This document shows positions 1 to 5,746 of a stretch of 6,474 bases of DNA, one piece after another. The position numbers were made by a program, and so were the translations under genes. Numbering within the stretch: the first letter of the stretch is position 1; each line of letters begins with the position of its first letter. Below the pieces are notes generated by a model. It was not told the origin of the DNA. It searched no databases and worked only from the letters and a program-made list of their open reading frames with translations. The DNA comes from Gammaproteobacteria bacterium (lineage in GTDB: Bacteria > Pseudomonadota > Gammaproteobacteria > SG8-11), in assembly GCA_016200445.1 (NCBI GenBank), contig JACQEQ010000436.1:1-6474 (forward strand). Reading direction: 5' to 3'.

Positions 1-153
1 AATCTTTCCGCACTACTCGAACGTGCGCTGGTGGCCTATATGAAGCAACACGCGGGCGATCAGTGGTTGGAGGAAAATCGTGCAGCGATCGCGAAGTACA
101 ACGAACTCGTCGATGCCAACGGCGTGTTCAGTGACGGCATCCGGAGATTTTGA
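1..153 (+). CDS. ccdA: CcdA-type antitoxin, C-terminal part (5' end outside window)
   Basis: Reading frame 1 is open from the first base to TGA at 151-153 and gives 50 residues. It begins NLSALLERAL, which lines up with the NISGLV region of F-plasmid CcdA, and ends NGVFSDGIRRF, the counterpart of the CcdA tail NGSFADENRDW. In this family the missing N-terminal half is a ribbon-helix-helix DNA-binding domain that autoregulates the operon. The part present here is the tail that wraps around and neutralises the CcdB toxin and is degraded by proteases when synthesis stops. The stop codon overlaps the toxin start by one base, so the two are translationally coupled. The family call rests on my recall of the CcdA sequence and on the CcdB neighbour. 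The promoter and operator must lie to the left of the window. Confidence 0.87.
   Translation, partial: NLSALLERALVAYMKQHAGDQWLEENRAAIAKYNELVDANGVFSDGIRRF
143..147 (+). promoter_or_regulatory. Ribosome binding site of ccdB inside ccdA
   Basis: GGAGA lies 5 bases before the ATG at 153 and within the last codons of the antitoxin gene. It decides the ATG at 153 over the in-frame TTG at 150, and with the one-base stop/start overlap it suggests toxin translation depends on ribosomes finishing the antitoxin. Confidence 0.6.
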
Positions 154-470
154 TGCCGCAGTTCACTGTGTATCGCAACAAGAACCCGCAGACTCGTTCT
201 AGCATCCCATTCCTGCTTGATGTTCAAAGCGACCTGCTCAGCGAGCTGAATACGCGCGTAGTCGTTCCAATGTATTTGCATAAAACGCTCAAGACGGCGT
301 CGATGACGCGCCTGACGCCCGAGGTTACGTTCGCGGGAAAAAAACTGGTGTTGATGACACCGCAACTCGCGGGTATCGCGGTAAAGGACCTCGGCGATGC
401 GACGGGTAATCTCGGCCAGAATCGGGACAGCATCATCGGCGCACTGGATTTGCTGTTTACCGGCGTGTGA
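153..470 (+). CDS. ccdB: CcdB-type toxin (DNA gyrase poison family)
   Basis: This encodes a 105-residue protein, close to the 101 residues of F-plasmid CcdB. Residues 1-7 (MPQFTVY) match the MQFKVY start, LLDVQSDLL at 21-29 matches the conserved VDVQSD strand, and VVVPM at 36-40 and LVLMTPQLAGI at 65-75 match later core strands. In the known family the protein is a dimer that traps DNA gyrase (GyrA) on cleaved DNA and is held inactive by CcdA. The C-terminus reads LLFTGV, whereas classical CcdB ends MFWGI. The Trp known to be needed for gyrase poisoning is therefore Thr103 here, while the Gly is kept and the final Ile is Val. Fold and pairing with CcdA are well supported. Whether it still poisons gyrase is open. 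It could act as an addiction module or simply be a chromosomal remnant that is still intact. Confidence 0.88.
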   Translation: MPQFTVYRNKNPQTRSSIPFLLDVQSDLLSELNTRVVVPMYLHKTLKTASMTRLTPEVTFAGKKLVLMTPQLAGIAVKDLGDATGNLGQNRDSIIGALDLLFTGV

Positions 471-517
471 ACACCAATACAGCGACTATCACCACGAGCA
501 CGGCGGAAATTAAGGCG

Positions 518-542
518 GCGCCAATTCGCGATGGCGCTTTCT
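518..542 (+). terminator. Weak terminator candidate after ccdB
   Basis: GCGCCA (518-523) pairs with TGGCGC (532-537) across an 8-base loop and is followed by TTTCT. The stem is GC-rich but only 6 bp, and the T run is short and interrupted, so termination would be inefficient at best. Its position, 48 bases after the ccdB stop, fits the end of the toxin-antitoxin operon. Confidence 0.35.
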
Positions 543-561
543 CCGGATCCCAAGCAGAGCC

Positions 562-641
562 GTAGGCTGGGACGAGGCGTAGCCGAATCCCAGCGACAAA
601 TTTCATGATCGCAGAAATGCTGGGTTGGCAACCCAGCCTAC
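562..641. repeat. Two-hairpin palindromic unit, REP-like
   Basis: The outer arms GTAGGCTGGG (562-571) and CCCAGCCTAC (632-641) are perfect inverted repeats. Inside, each arm also has its own partner: GCTGGGA (567-573, or one base to the left) with TCCCAGC (588-594), and GCTGGGTT (619-626) with AACCCAGC (630-637) around a 3-base loop. The unit can thus fold as two separate hairpins or one long one. The first half contains GGCTACGCC on the complementary strand, a core I recall from dispersed intergenic palindromes in beta- and gammaproteobacterial genomes. No other copy is in this window, so its dispersed nature is inferred, not seen. Confidence 0.6.
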
Positions 642-654
642 AGCTGCTGCGGAA

Positions 655-675
655 TGTCAGCGATGTTCGCTGACA
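655..675. repeat. Perfect 9-bp inverted repeat
   Basis: TGTCAGCGA (655-663) and TCGCTGACA (667-675) are exact reverse complements around the loop TGT. There is no T run after it, so it is not an intrinsic terminator. The dyad symmetry and length suit either an operator for a dimeric regulator or a stable RNA hairpin. No partner regulator is visible in the window. Confidence 0.6.
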
Positions 676-761
676 ACAAGGGTATAAGCCGTACGTAAAC
701 AAAAGGTTTGTTTTCATGCTCAATGAACAAGCGTGGCTTGTTATTCGCGTGCGAAAACAAA
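675..761. repeat. Cluster of AACAA/TTGTT motifs with nested inverted repeats
   Basis: AACAA or its complement occurs six times, starting at 675, 698, 708 (TTGTT), 726, 738 (TTGTT) and 756. They form exact inverted pairs: AAACAAA (697-703) with TTTGTTT (707-713), AACAAGC (726-732) with GCTTGTT (736-742), and TTTGTTTTC (707-715) with GAAAACAAA (753-761). The 707-715 arm can pair with either flank, so two mutually exclusive folds exist. This could be a set of protein binding sites or a decaying palindromic repeat. Confidence 0.5.
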
Positions 762-818
762 CTCCCGCCACACCAGCAAACGGATCTGATCACTGCATCC
801 CGCGAGCGCGCACTTCGG

Positions 819-832
819 GCTCATTTTTGAGC
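819..832. repeat. Small hairpin GCTCA-TTTT-TGAGC
   Basis: A 5-bp perfect stem with a TTTT loop, about 100 bases before purM. It is too short to stand as a terminator and may be chance. It is listed as part of the run of hairpins in this spacer. Confidence 0.3.
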
Positions 833-878
833 TGAAAAATCCTGTTGCGTAACCACAGCAACGCGCCTGCCAAGTGGC

Positions 879-913
879 TAGAATTTGCGCCTCACCCAGC
901 CAGTCGCTACCAT
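879..913 (+). promoter_or_regulatory. Candidate promoter region for purM
   Basis: TAGAAT at 879-884 matches the -10 consensus at five of six positions but has no good -35 box at 16-18 bases. A second possibility is TTGCGC (885-890) and TACCAT (908-913) spaced by 17 bases. Either would start the purMN transcript shortly before the GTG start. No sequence resembling the E. coli PurR box (ACGCAAACGTTTGCGT type) is seen here. Confidence 0.3.
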
Positions 914-930
914 AGCGCCTCCTAATTCGA

Positions 931-1998
931 GTGCCTCCAGTGACTGTAAAAAACGATCCGCCTTCCACAACTTCTCTTACTTACAAAGACGCCGGCGTGG
1001 ATATGGACGCGGGCGACCGGCTGGTCGACAACATTGCGCCGTTTGCCGCCAAGACCAAACGCCCGGGCGTGCTCGGTGGCTTGGGTGGCTTTGGCGCGTT
1101 GTTCGAGGTGCCCATTGACCGCTACAAGCAACCGGTGCTGGTGTCGGGCACCGACGGCGTGGGCACTAAATTGTTACTGGCACTGGCGATGCAAAAACAC
1201 GACACCATCGGCATCGATCTGGTCGCCATGTGCGTGAACGACGTGCTGGTGCAAGGTGCCGAGCCGCTGTTCTTTCTCGATTATTACGCCACCGGCAAGC
1301 TCGATGTGGATGTGGCCACCGAAGTGATCAAAGGCATCGCGCGCGGCTGCGAGCAAGCCGGTTGCGCGCTGGTCGGCGGCGAGACCGCCGAGATGCCGGG
1401 CATGTATGCCGCGCAGCACTACGACCTGGCCGGGTTTTCGGTCGGCGTGGTGGAAAAAAGTAAAATTCTCGACGGCAGCCGCGTGCGCGCGGGTGATCGC
1501 ATCATCGGTATCGCGTCGTCGGGACCGCATTCCAACGGCTACTCGTTGATCCGCAAAATTCTCGAACGCAGTCAGGCCGATTTACGCGCGCCGCTGGGCG
1601 ACACCACGCTCGGCGAGGCGCTGCTGGCGCCGACGCGCATTTATGTCAAGCCCGTGCTCCGATTGCTGGAACAGGTTGAAATTCACGAGCTGTGCCACAT
1701 CACCGGCGGCGGCTTGCTGGAGAATCTGCCGCGCGTGTTACCCAACGGCACCGCTGCACAGGTGCACACCAATGCCTGGCAGCGGCCCGCCGTATTCGAC
1801 TGGCTGCAACAGCACGGCAACATCGACCACGTCGAAATGCATCGCGTGTTCAACGCGGGCATCGGCATGGCGGTGATCGTCGCTGCCAACGATCTCGACA
1901 CCACGCTTGATCTCCTCAGCGCCCAGGGCGAAACCTGCTATGTCATCGGCGCGGTGGAACGCATCGGCCCGGACGGCCAGCCGGTCGTCCTCAGCTAA
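931..1998 (+). CDS. purM: Phosphoribosylformylglycinamidine cyclo-ligase (AIR synthase)
   Basis: PurM closes the imidazole ring in de novo purine synthesis, turning FGAM and ATP into AIR, ADP and phosphate, in the cytoplasm. The 355 residues are slightly longer than the E. coli enzyme (345). The family signatures appear in order: YKDAGVDMDAG (18-28), GGLGGFGALFE (49-59), SGTDGVGTK (72-80), GIDLVAMCVNDVLVQGAEP (94-112), GGETAEMPGMY (149-159), SSGPHSNGYSL (196-206), APTRIYVKP (233-241) and HITGGGLLENLPRVLP (256-271). It starts with GTG. An in-frame TAG at 913 and homology beginning near residue 14 leave only GTG 931 or GTG 940; the latter gives 352 residues and is about equally likely. Neither has a clear Shine-Dalgarno sequence. 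The stop abuts purN with no spacer, so the two are cotranscribed. Confidence 0.97.
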   Translation: MPPVTVKNDPPSTTSLTYKDAGVDMDAGDRLVDNIAPFAAKTKRPGVLGGLGGFGALFEVPIDRYKQPVLVSGTDGVGTKLLLALAMQKHDTIGIDLVAMCVNDVLVQGAEPLFFLDYYATGKLDVDVATEVIKGIARGCEQAGCALVGGETAEMPGMYAAQHYDLAGFSVGVVEKSKILDGSRVRAGDRIIGIASSGPHSNGYSLIRKILERSQADLRAPLGDTTLGEALLAPTRIYVKPVLRLLEQVEIHELCHITGGGLLENLPRVLPNGTAAQVHTNAWQRPAVFDWLQQHGNIDHVEMHRVFNAGIGMAVIVAANDLDTTLDLLSAQGETCYVIGAVERIGPDGQPVVLS

Positions 1999-2646
1999 AT
2001 GGCAGACACGCGCCTGCCGGTGGTGATATTGATTTCCGGCGGCGGTACCAATCTGCAAGCCATCATCGACGCGCAGCAACGCGGCGAACTCCCCATCGAG
2101 ATTCGTGCGGTGATCAGCAATCGCGCCGATGCGTTCGGCCTAGAACGCGCACGTCGCGCCTGCATCGCCATCAGCGTGGTGGAGCACACGCAGTTTGCCA
2201 GCCGTGCGGAATTCGACCAGGCGCTGCAAACCCGAATCGACGCAACCGGCGCGCAATTAATTATCCTCGCGGGCTTCATGCGTATTCTCACGCCGGATTT
2301 TGTACAGCATTACAGCGGCCGCCTGTTGAATATCCATCCGTCGCTGTTACCCAAGCACCGTGGCTTGCGCACCCATGAAGCGGCACTGGCTGCGGGCGAT
2401 GCGCAGCACGGCGCGAGTGTGCATTTTGTCAGCACGGAACTGGATGGCGGCCCGGTGATTGCCCAAACACGCGTGCCAATACTTGCAGACGACACTGCCG
2501 CCACGCTGGCAGAACGGGTACGCGCACAAGAACGGATAATTTATCCGTTGGTGATTGGCTGGTATGCATCCGGACGACTACGCTTAAGCGATGGCCAGAT
2601 CGTATTGGACGAGCAAATTCTCCGTACCCCAAGGCTCATCGCTTGA
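1999..2646 (+). CDS. purN: Phosphoribosylglycinamide formyltransferase (GAR transformylase)
   Basis: PurN transfers the formyl group of 10-formyl-tetrahydrofolate to GAR, giving FGAR, two steps before the PurM reaction. The 215 residues compare with 212 in E. coli. The phosphate-binding loop is SGGGTNLQA (13-21). The catalytic set is complete: Asn111 and His113 in NIHPSLLP and Asp149 in TELDGGPVI, each five residues after its E. coli counterpart. LAGFMRILTPDFV (90-102) and HGASVHFV (137-144) are further folate-site and core motifs. The ATG follows the purM stop directly (TAAATG) and has no Shine-Dalgarno sequence of its own, so translation is probably coupled to purM. Nothing suggests loss of function. 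Confidence 0.97.
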   Translation: MADTRLPVVILISGGGTNLQAIIDAQQRGELPIEIRAVISNRADAFGLERARRACIAISVVEHTQFASRAEFDQALQTRIDATGAQLIILAGFMRILTPDFVQHYSGRLLNIHPSLLPKHRGLRTHEAALAAGDAQHGASVHFVSTELDGGPVIAQTRVPILADDTAATLAERVRAQERIIYPLVIGWYASGRLRLSDGQIVLDEQILRTPRLIA

Positions 2647-2674
2647 TGGGTTGAGGCGCGCAGCCGTTATAGCT

Positions 2675-2679
2675 AAGGA
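2675..2679 (+). promoter_or_regulatory. Ribosome binding site deciding the start at 2684
   Basis: AAGGA lies 4 bases before ATG 2684. The same frame is open back to 2591, inside purN, but only the start at 2684 has this site and puts a signal peptide at the N-terminus. Confidence 0.6.
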
Positions 2680-2683
2680 CACC

Positions 2684-3325
2684 ATGCGCAACTTTCCCGC
2701 TCGCCTCTCGCTGTGGATGATTCTCGTGCTCGGCACGCTGCCTGCGCTCGCCGACGATGCCGACATGCCGCGTAAGATGCGCGCGCTGGACGAGCAAACC
2801 CAATCGCTAAAACGTGAAGTCCTGGAACTCGGCCGCAACATCGCCAATCTCGCTTGGGTCGGCGGCGTTAAACCCGCCGGCGACCCAGCAGATAAAAATA
2901 CCCGCTTCAATCTCAAAACCTTAAGTGATGAAACCGTACGCATGGGTCAGTCCTTGACACGCTTGGAAGACGGCGTGCTCGCACCGCCCGGCATTCAATT
3001 GGTGGTGTTCGCCTCGCTCGACGCGGGCGATGGTTTCGAACTACGCGAGATCACGCTGAATGTCGACGACAAGCTAGTCGCACGCCGCAGCTATCAACCC
3101 GGAGAAGTTGCTGCCTTGCTGCAAGGCGGCGCGCATCGCCTCTACATCGGCGGCCTGCCGGAAGGTGCGCATCACCTCAGCGGCACGGTGGTTGCGGGCG
3201 GCAAAGCGCCGAAGACCAGTTCTTTCTCGGCACGTTTTACCAAGGCCGCTGACCGCAAAACCATCGAGCTGCGCATTTCGAGCTTCCTCGGAAACATGAG
3301 CGTCACCAGCAAGGAGTGGGACTAA
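2684..3325 (+). CDS. Secreted coiled-coil protein of unknown function
   Basis: The product has 213 residues. Residues 1-23 form a signal peptide: a short charged start, the hydrophobic run LSLWMILVLGTLPALA, and an ALA cleavage site before DDADMP. The mature protein is therefore periplasmic or outer-membrane associated. Residues 29-57 form a short coiled coil (MRALDEQTQSLKREVLELG), and a second helical stretch follows at 76-97. From about 103 a beta-rich domain contains IQLVVFASLDAG, LREITLNVDDKLVARRSY, LLQGGAHRLYIGGLPEGAHHL and a C-terminal KEWD. I recall similar gammaproteobacterial proteins labelled 'AraC family transcriptional regulator'; that label would be wrong here, since it is exported and has no helix-turn-helix. 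It starts 37 bases after purN, and the TPR-like gene follows after 3 bases, so the two probably work together. The function is unknown. Confidence 0.85.
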   Translation: MRNFPARLSLWMILVLGTLPALADDADMPRKMRALDEQTQSLKREVLELGRNIANLAWVGGVKPAGDPADKNTRFNLKTLSDETVRMGQSLTRLEDGVLAPPGIQLVVFASLDAGDGFELREITLNVDDKLVARRSYQPGEVAALLQGGAHRLYIGGLPEGAHHLSGTVVAGGKAPKTSSFSARFTKAADRKTIELRISSFLGNMSVTSKEWD

Positions 3326-3328
3326 TCG

Positions 3329-4747
3329 ATGCGCCGCACACTGGCAAGCGCACTCGTTTTGCTCCTGCAATCCGCATCGGTACTCGCGGTCGAAACGCCG
3401 GTGAAATGGGGCGAACTAAAAAGTCCGTACCTGCGCGAAGCCTTGTACGATTTTGCGCAGAACAAATATTTTTCCGCCATTGGCCATCTGCTTGCCGAAC
3501 GCTGGCGTCCCGCGCTCAAACCTGAAAAATCCAAAACCGAGCTGATGCTCGCCTACTCGTATCTTGCCTATGGTATGCACGCCGACGCCGCAACCGTATT
3601 GCAACAATTGCCGCAAGACGCGCTGACCGACGAGCTGCGCAACCAATTTCTAATCGAGCTCGCCATGGCGCGCTATCAACGTGGCGATCTGCTGGGCACA
3701 ATTAAAGCCGCACAAAAAATTTCCGGCGATATGAGTACGCCGCTGCGGCATCGTAAAATCGGCTTGGACGCCAGCGTGCTGTTGCAGCAAAAACAAACCG
3801 ATCAAGCCCTGGCACTGCTACGCACGCTCAAAGGCGATTCGGAATGGGCCATCTTCGGCTACTACAACTTAGGCGTGATCTTGCTGCGCGACGGGCACCG
3901 CGCAGAAGCGGAAACCTGGCTGAATAAAGTCGGCAACAACAGCTACTCTGACCCCGAATCGCGCGCATTGCGCGATCGCGCCAATTACATTCTGGGCTTT
4001 AGCGCGTTAAAAGCGCAGGCCGCGTTACAGGCAAAAAATTATTTCCAGCAAGTACCGCTCGACAGCCCATTCTCCAATCGCGCACTGTGGGGCGTCGGCT
4101 TGACATTTCAAACCCTGAAAGAACCAAAGCAGGCACTGGCGGCATGGCTGGAACTGGCAAAACGCAACGCGGCAGACCGCTCGGTGCTCGACGGGCTGGT
4201 GGCTATTCCCTATGTTTATGCCCAATTGGGCGCCTATGACCAATCCGTTAAACAATATCGCATCGCACTGGAAACCATTCAAACCGAAATCAAACATGTC
4301 GAAGCCGCCATCGAGCAGGTGCGTATCGGCGGCATGCTGAATGTCATTGTCGACAACATCACGCAGGCGCACAGCGAGGCGTTTAACGAGTATCAAAATT
4401 TCCCGGTCGGCCCGGAATCGCGCTATTTTGCCGGTCTCTACGAAAGCCACACGTTTCAAACCGCGCTGCGCAATTACCGCGACTTGCGTTTGATGGAGCA
4501 GCAACTGCAACGCTGGGCGAGCGCGATTTACAGCATGGAAAACGCATCGGACACGTTTAAAAAAGTCTATGTCGATCAAATCGCCGCCAAGCAAACCAAA
4601 CTGGTCACTGCCGCCGCCGAAATGAAACAGTACATCGGCAAACTGGCAATGGCGGAATTGGAAAACCGCCTTGCACGCTTGCGCGGCTACACGACCGATG
4701 CGTTATTCAAGCTCGGCCAGATGTATGATCGCGAATCGAATCGCTAA
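3329..4747 (+). CDS. Secreted TPR-like helical repeat protein
   Basis: The product has 472 residues. Residues 1-20 are a signal peptide (MRRTLASALVLLLQSASVLA, then VETPVKWG). Almost all of the rest is helical. TPR-like helix pairs can be read at about 35-55, 71-95, 104-130, 144-166, 172-203 (YYNLGVILLRDGHRAEAETWLNKV is the clearest unit), 214-242, 248-282 and 286-315. Residues 383-455 are rich in Gln, Glu, Lys and Ala and suggest a coiled coil. Such repeats usually bind other proteins, so a periplasmic scaffold or assembly role is likely, with the protein encoded just upstream as the obvious partner. The ATG is 3 bases after that gene's stop; AAGGAG at 3311-3316 is 12 bases away, longer than ideal, so coupled translation may help. 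It ends with tandem stops TAATAA. The precise function is not known to me. Confidence 0.86.
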   Translation: MRRTLASALVLLLQSASVLAVETPVKWGELKSPYLREALYDFAQNKYFSAIGHLLAERWRPALKPEKSKTELMLAYSYLAYGMHADAATVLQQLPQDALTDELRNQFLIELAMARYQRGDLLGTIKAAQKISGDMSTPLRHRKIGLDASVLLQQKQTDQALALLRTLKGDSEWAIFGYYNLGVILLRDGHRAEAETWLNKVGNNSYSDPESRALRDRANYILGFSALKAQAALQAKNYFQQVPLDSPFSNRALWGVGLTFQTLKEPKQALAAWLELAKRNAADRSVLDGLVAIPYVYAQLGAYDQSVKQYRIALETIQTEIKHVEAAIEQVRIGGMLNVIVDNITQAHSEAFNEYQNFPVGPESRYFAGLYESHTFQTALRNYRDLRLMEQQLQRWASAIYSMENASDTFKKVYVDQIAAKQTKLVTAAAEMKQYIGKLAMAELENRLARLRGYTTDALFKLGQMYDRESNR

Positions 4748-4762
4748 TAAAATTTATCGCGC

Positions 4763-5686
4763 TTGAAAGTAGATATCAAACTCGTACTCGGCTTGCTGGT
4801 GTTCCTGGGCTGCGTCATCGCCGTGCAAATTTACTACGGCTGGGACCGCGTGCTTGCGCCGTGGCTAACCGTCGCGCCGGGCGCGCTGCTGACAACACTG
4901 ATCTTGACATTTATCTCTTACGCCTTACGCAGCCTGCGCGTGTATGACTATTTCCATATTCAACTGCGCGGTCGTTTCATGCTGTGTTTCAAACTCACAT
5001 TGCAACACAATCTGCTCAACAATCTGCTGCCGATGCGCACCGGCGAAATCAGCTTTCCGGTGCTCATGGCGCGTTATTTCGATGTGTCCGCCACAACTTC
5101 GGTACCGGTGTTGTTCTGGTTTCGCTTGATGGATTTGCACGCGCTGGTTGCTATTGCACTGCTTGCCGTCGGCGATGCATGGCTGGCGCAAAACTATTTA
5201 TTACCTGTCACGCTGCTGTGGCTGTTGTTGCCGTTGGCCGCGTATCTTGCGCATAACGGCTTGGCGCGCAAGTTCGCAAGCGCATCACATGGCATCAAGA
5301 AATACCTCGCGAAAATTTTGACCAGCCTGCCGCAAACACCCCGCGAATTCTGGCGCGCCTGGCTGTGGACCTGGATCAACTGGCTCGTCAAGCTCGGGGT
5401 GTTTGCGTGGGTATTTCAATTGTTCGCGCCAGTGTCGTGGTCAGTCGCAGGGCTTGCAGCCATCGCCGGTGACATCACCAGCGTGTTGCCGTTCCACGGC
5501 GTGGCTGGCGCCGGCACTTATGAAGCAGGCATTGTCGCGGCGTTGTTGCCGTTTAATATTGCACCGGAGATCGCGCTGGCCGCCGCAGTGAATTTGCATT
5601 TGTTTCTGTTAGGCTCGACGCTGCTGGGCGGATTGGTGGCGGTGTTTTTGCCGGGACGAGTTCCTGCGCCGCGCGATAAGACGTAG
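4763..5686 (+). CDS. Flippase-like integral membrane protein, LPG-synthase-TM / UPF0104 family
   Basis: The 307 residues contain about seven to eight hydrophobic segments: 5-24, 36-57, 114-137, 146-164, 198-221, 225-241, 256-264 and 271-297. Two conserved patterns identify the family: NNLLPMRTGEISFP (86-99), the hallmark N-x-x-x-P-x-R-x-G-E type loop, and VLPFHGVAGAGTYEAG (241-256). The length fits free-standing members, which lack the MprF synthase domain. Related MprF domains flip lysyl-phosphatidylglycerol, and other members are linked to lipid or polyprenyl-phosphate transport; the substrate here is unknown. The start is TTG, because tandem stops close the frame just upstream and no ATG or GTG lies before the first membrane helix. 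No Shine-Dalgarno sequence is visible. It follows the TPR-like gene by 15 bases and is probably the last gene of that unit. Confidence 0.88.
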   Translation: MKVDIKLVLGLLVFLGCVIAVQIYYGWDRVLAPWLTVAPGALLTTLILTFISYALRSLRVYDYFHIQLRGRFMLCFKLTLQHNLLNNLLPMRTGEISFPVLMARYFDVSATTSVPVLFWFRLMDLHALVAIALLAVGDAWLAQNYLLPVTLLWLLLPLAAYLAHNGLARKFASASHGIKKYLAKILTSLPQTPREFWRAWLWTWINWLVKLGVFAWVFQLFAPVSWSVAGLAAIAGDITSVLPFHGVAGAGTYEAGIVAALLPFNIAPEIALAAAVNLHLFLLGSTLLGGLVAVFLPGRVPAPRDKT

Positions 5687-5703
5687 GGCAGGCACTACCT
5701 ACG
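5682..5703. repeat. Short inverted repeat over the stop of the flippase-like gene
   Basis: CGTAGG (5682-5687) and CCTACG (5698-5703) are complementary around a 10-base loop and include the TAG stop at 5684-5686. There is no T run, so it would be a poor terminator. It may be chance. Confidence 0.25.
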
Positions 5704-5735
5704 AGCTTCATCGAGATGCCGACTGATTACGTGAC

Positions 5736-5740
5736 AGGAG
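5736..5740 (+). promoter_or_regulatory. Strong ribosome binding site of the thioesterase gene
   Basis: AGGAG lies 6 bases before ATG 5747. It is the best Shine-Dalgarno sequence in the window and suggests this gene is translated independently of the genes before it. Confidence 0.7.
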
Positions 5741-5746
5741 AAAGAG

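Larger units (their letters stand above)
471..930. other. Repeat-rich intergenic region between ccdB and purM
   Basis: About 460 bases with no convincing coding sequence on either strand. Apart from a weak promoter candidate near its right end, its content is inverted repeats: a terminator-like hairpin (518-542), a paired-hairpin unit (562-641), a perfect palindrome (655-675), an AACAA/TTGTT cluster (675-761) and a small hairpin (819-832). Between 765 and 815 and between 835 and 870 I see nothing specific. The 690-765 part is visibly richer in A/T than the genes on either side. Confidence 0.7.

Noticed and set aside
467..565. Possible 32-codon gene starting at a GTG that overlaps the ccdB stop
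   Set aside because: The product is low-complexity and Thr/Ala-rich, matches nothing I know, and ends inside the palindrome. There is no ribosome binding site.
562..641. Palindromic unit considered as an intrinsic terminator
   Set aside because: Neither inner hairpin is followed by a T run, and the unit is about 90 bases past the ccdB stop.
457..771. Minus-strand frame of 104 residues ending in a hydrophobic stretch (IGAALISAVLVVIVAVL) followed by FTRR
   Set aside because: Its middle is a translation of the GCTGGG palindrome, it runs over the end of ccdB, and it has no recognisable family. The membrane-like tail is noted, but the frame is more likely a by-product of the repeat.
2591..2683. 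Longer start for the secreted coiled-coil protein, inside purN
   Set aside because: It would bury the signal peptide behind 31 extra residues and overlap purN. ATG 2684 has AAGGA at proper spacing.
4025..4594. Minus-strand open frame of 189 codons opposite the TPR-like gene
   Set aside because: It lies wholly within a strong coding sequence on the other strand, has no family features, and reflects codon bias of the + strand gene.
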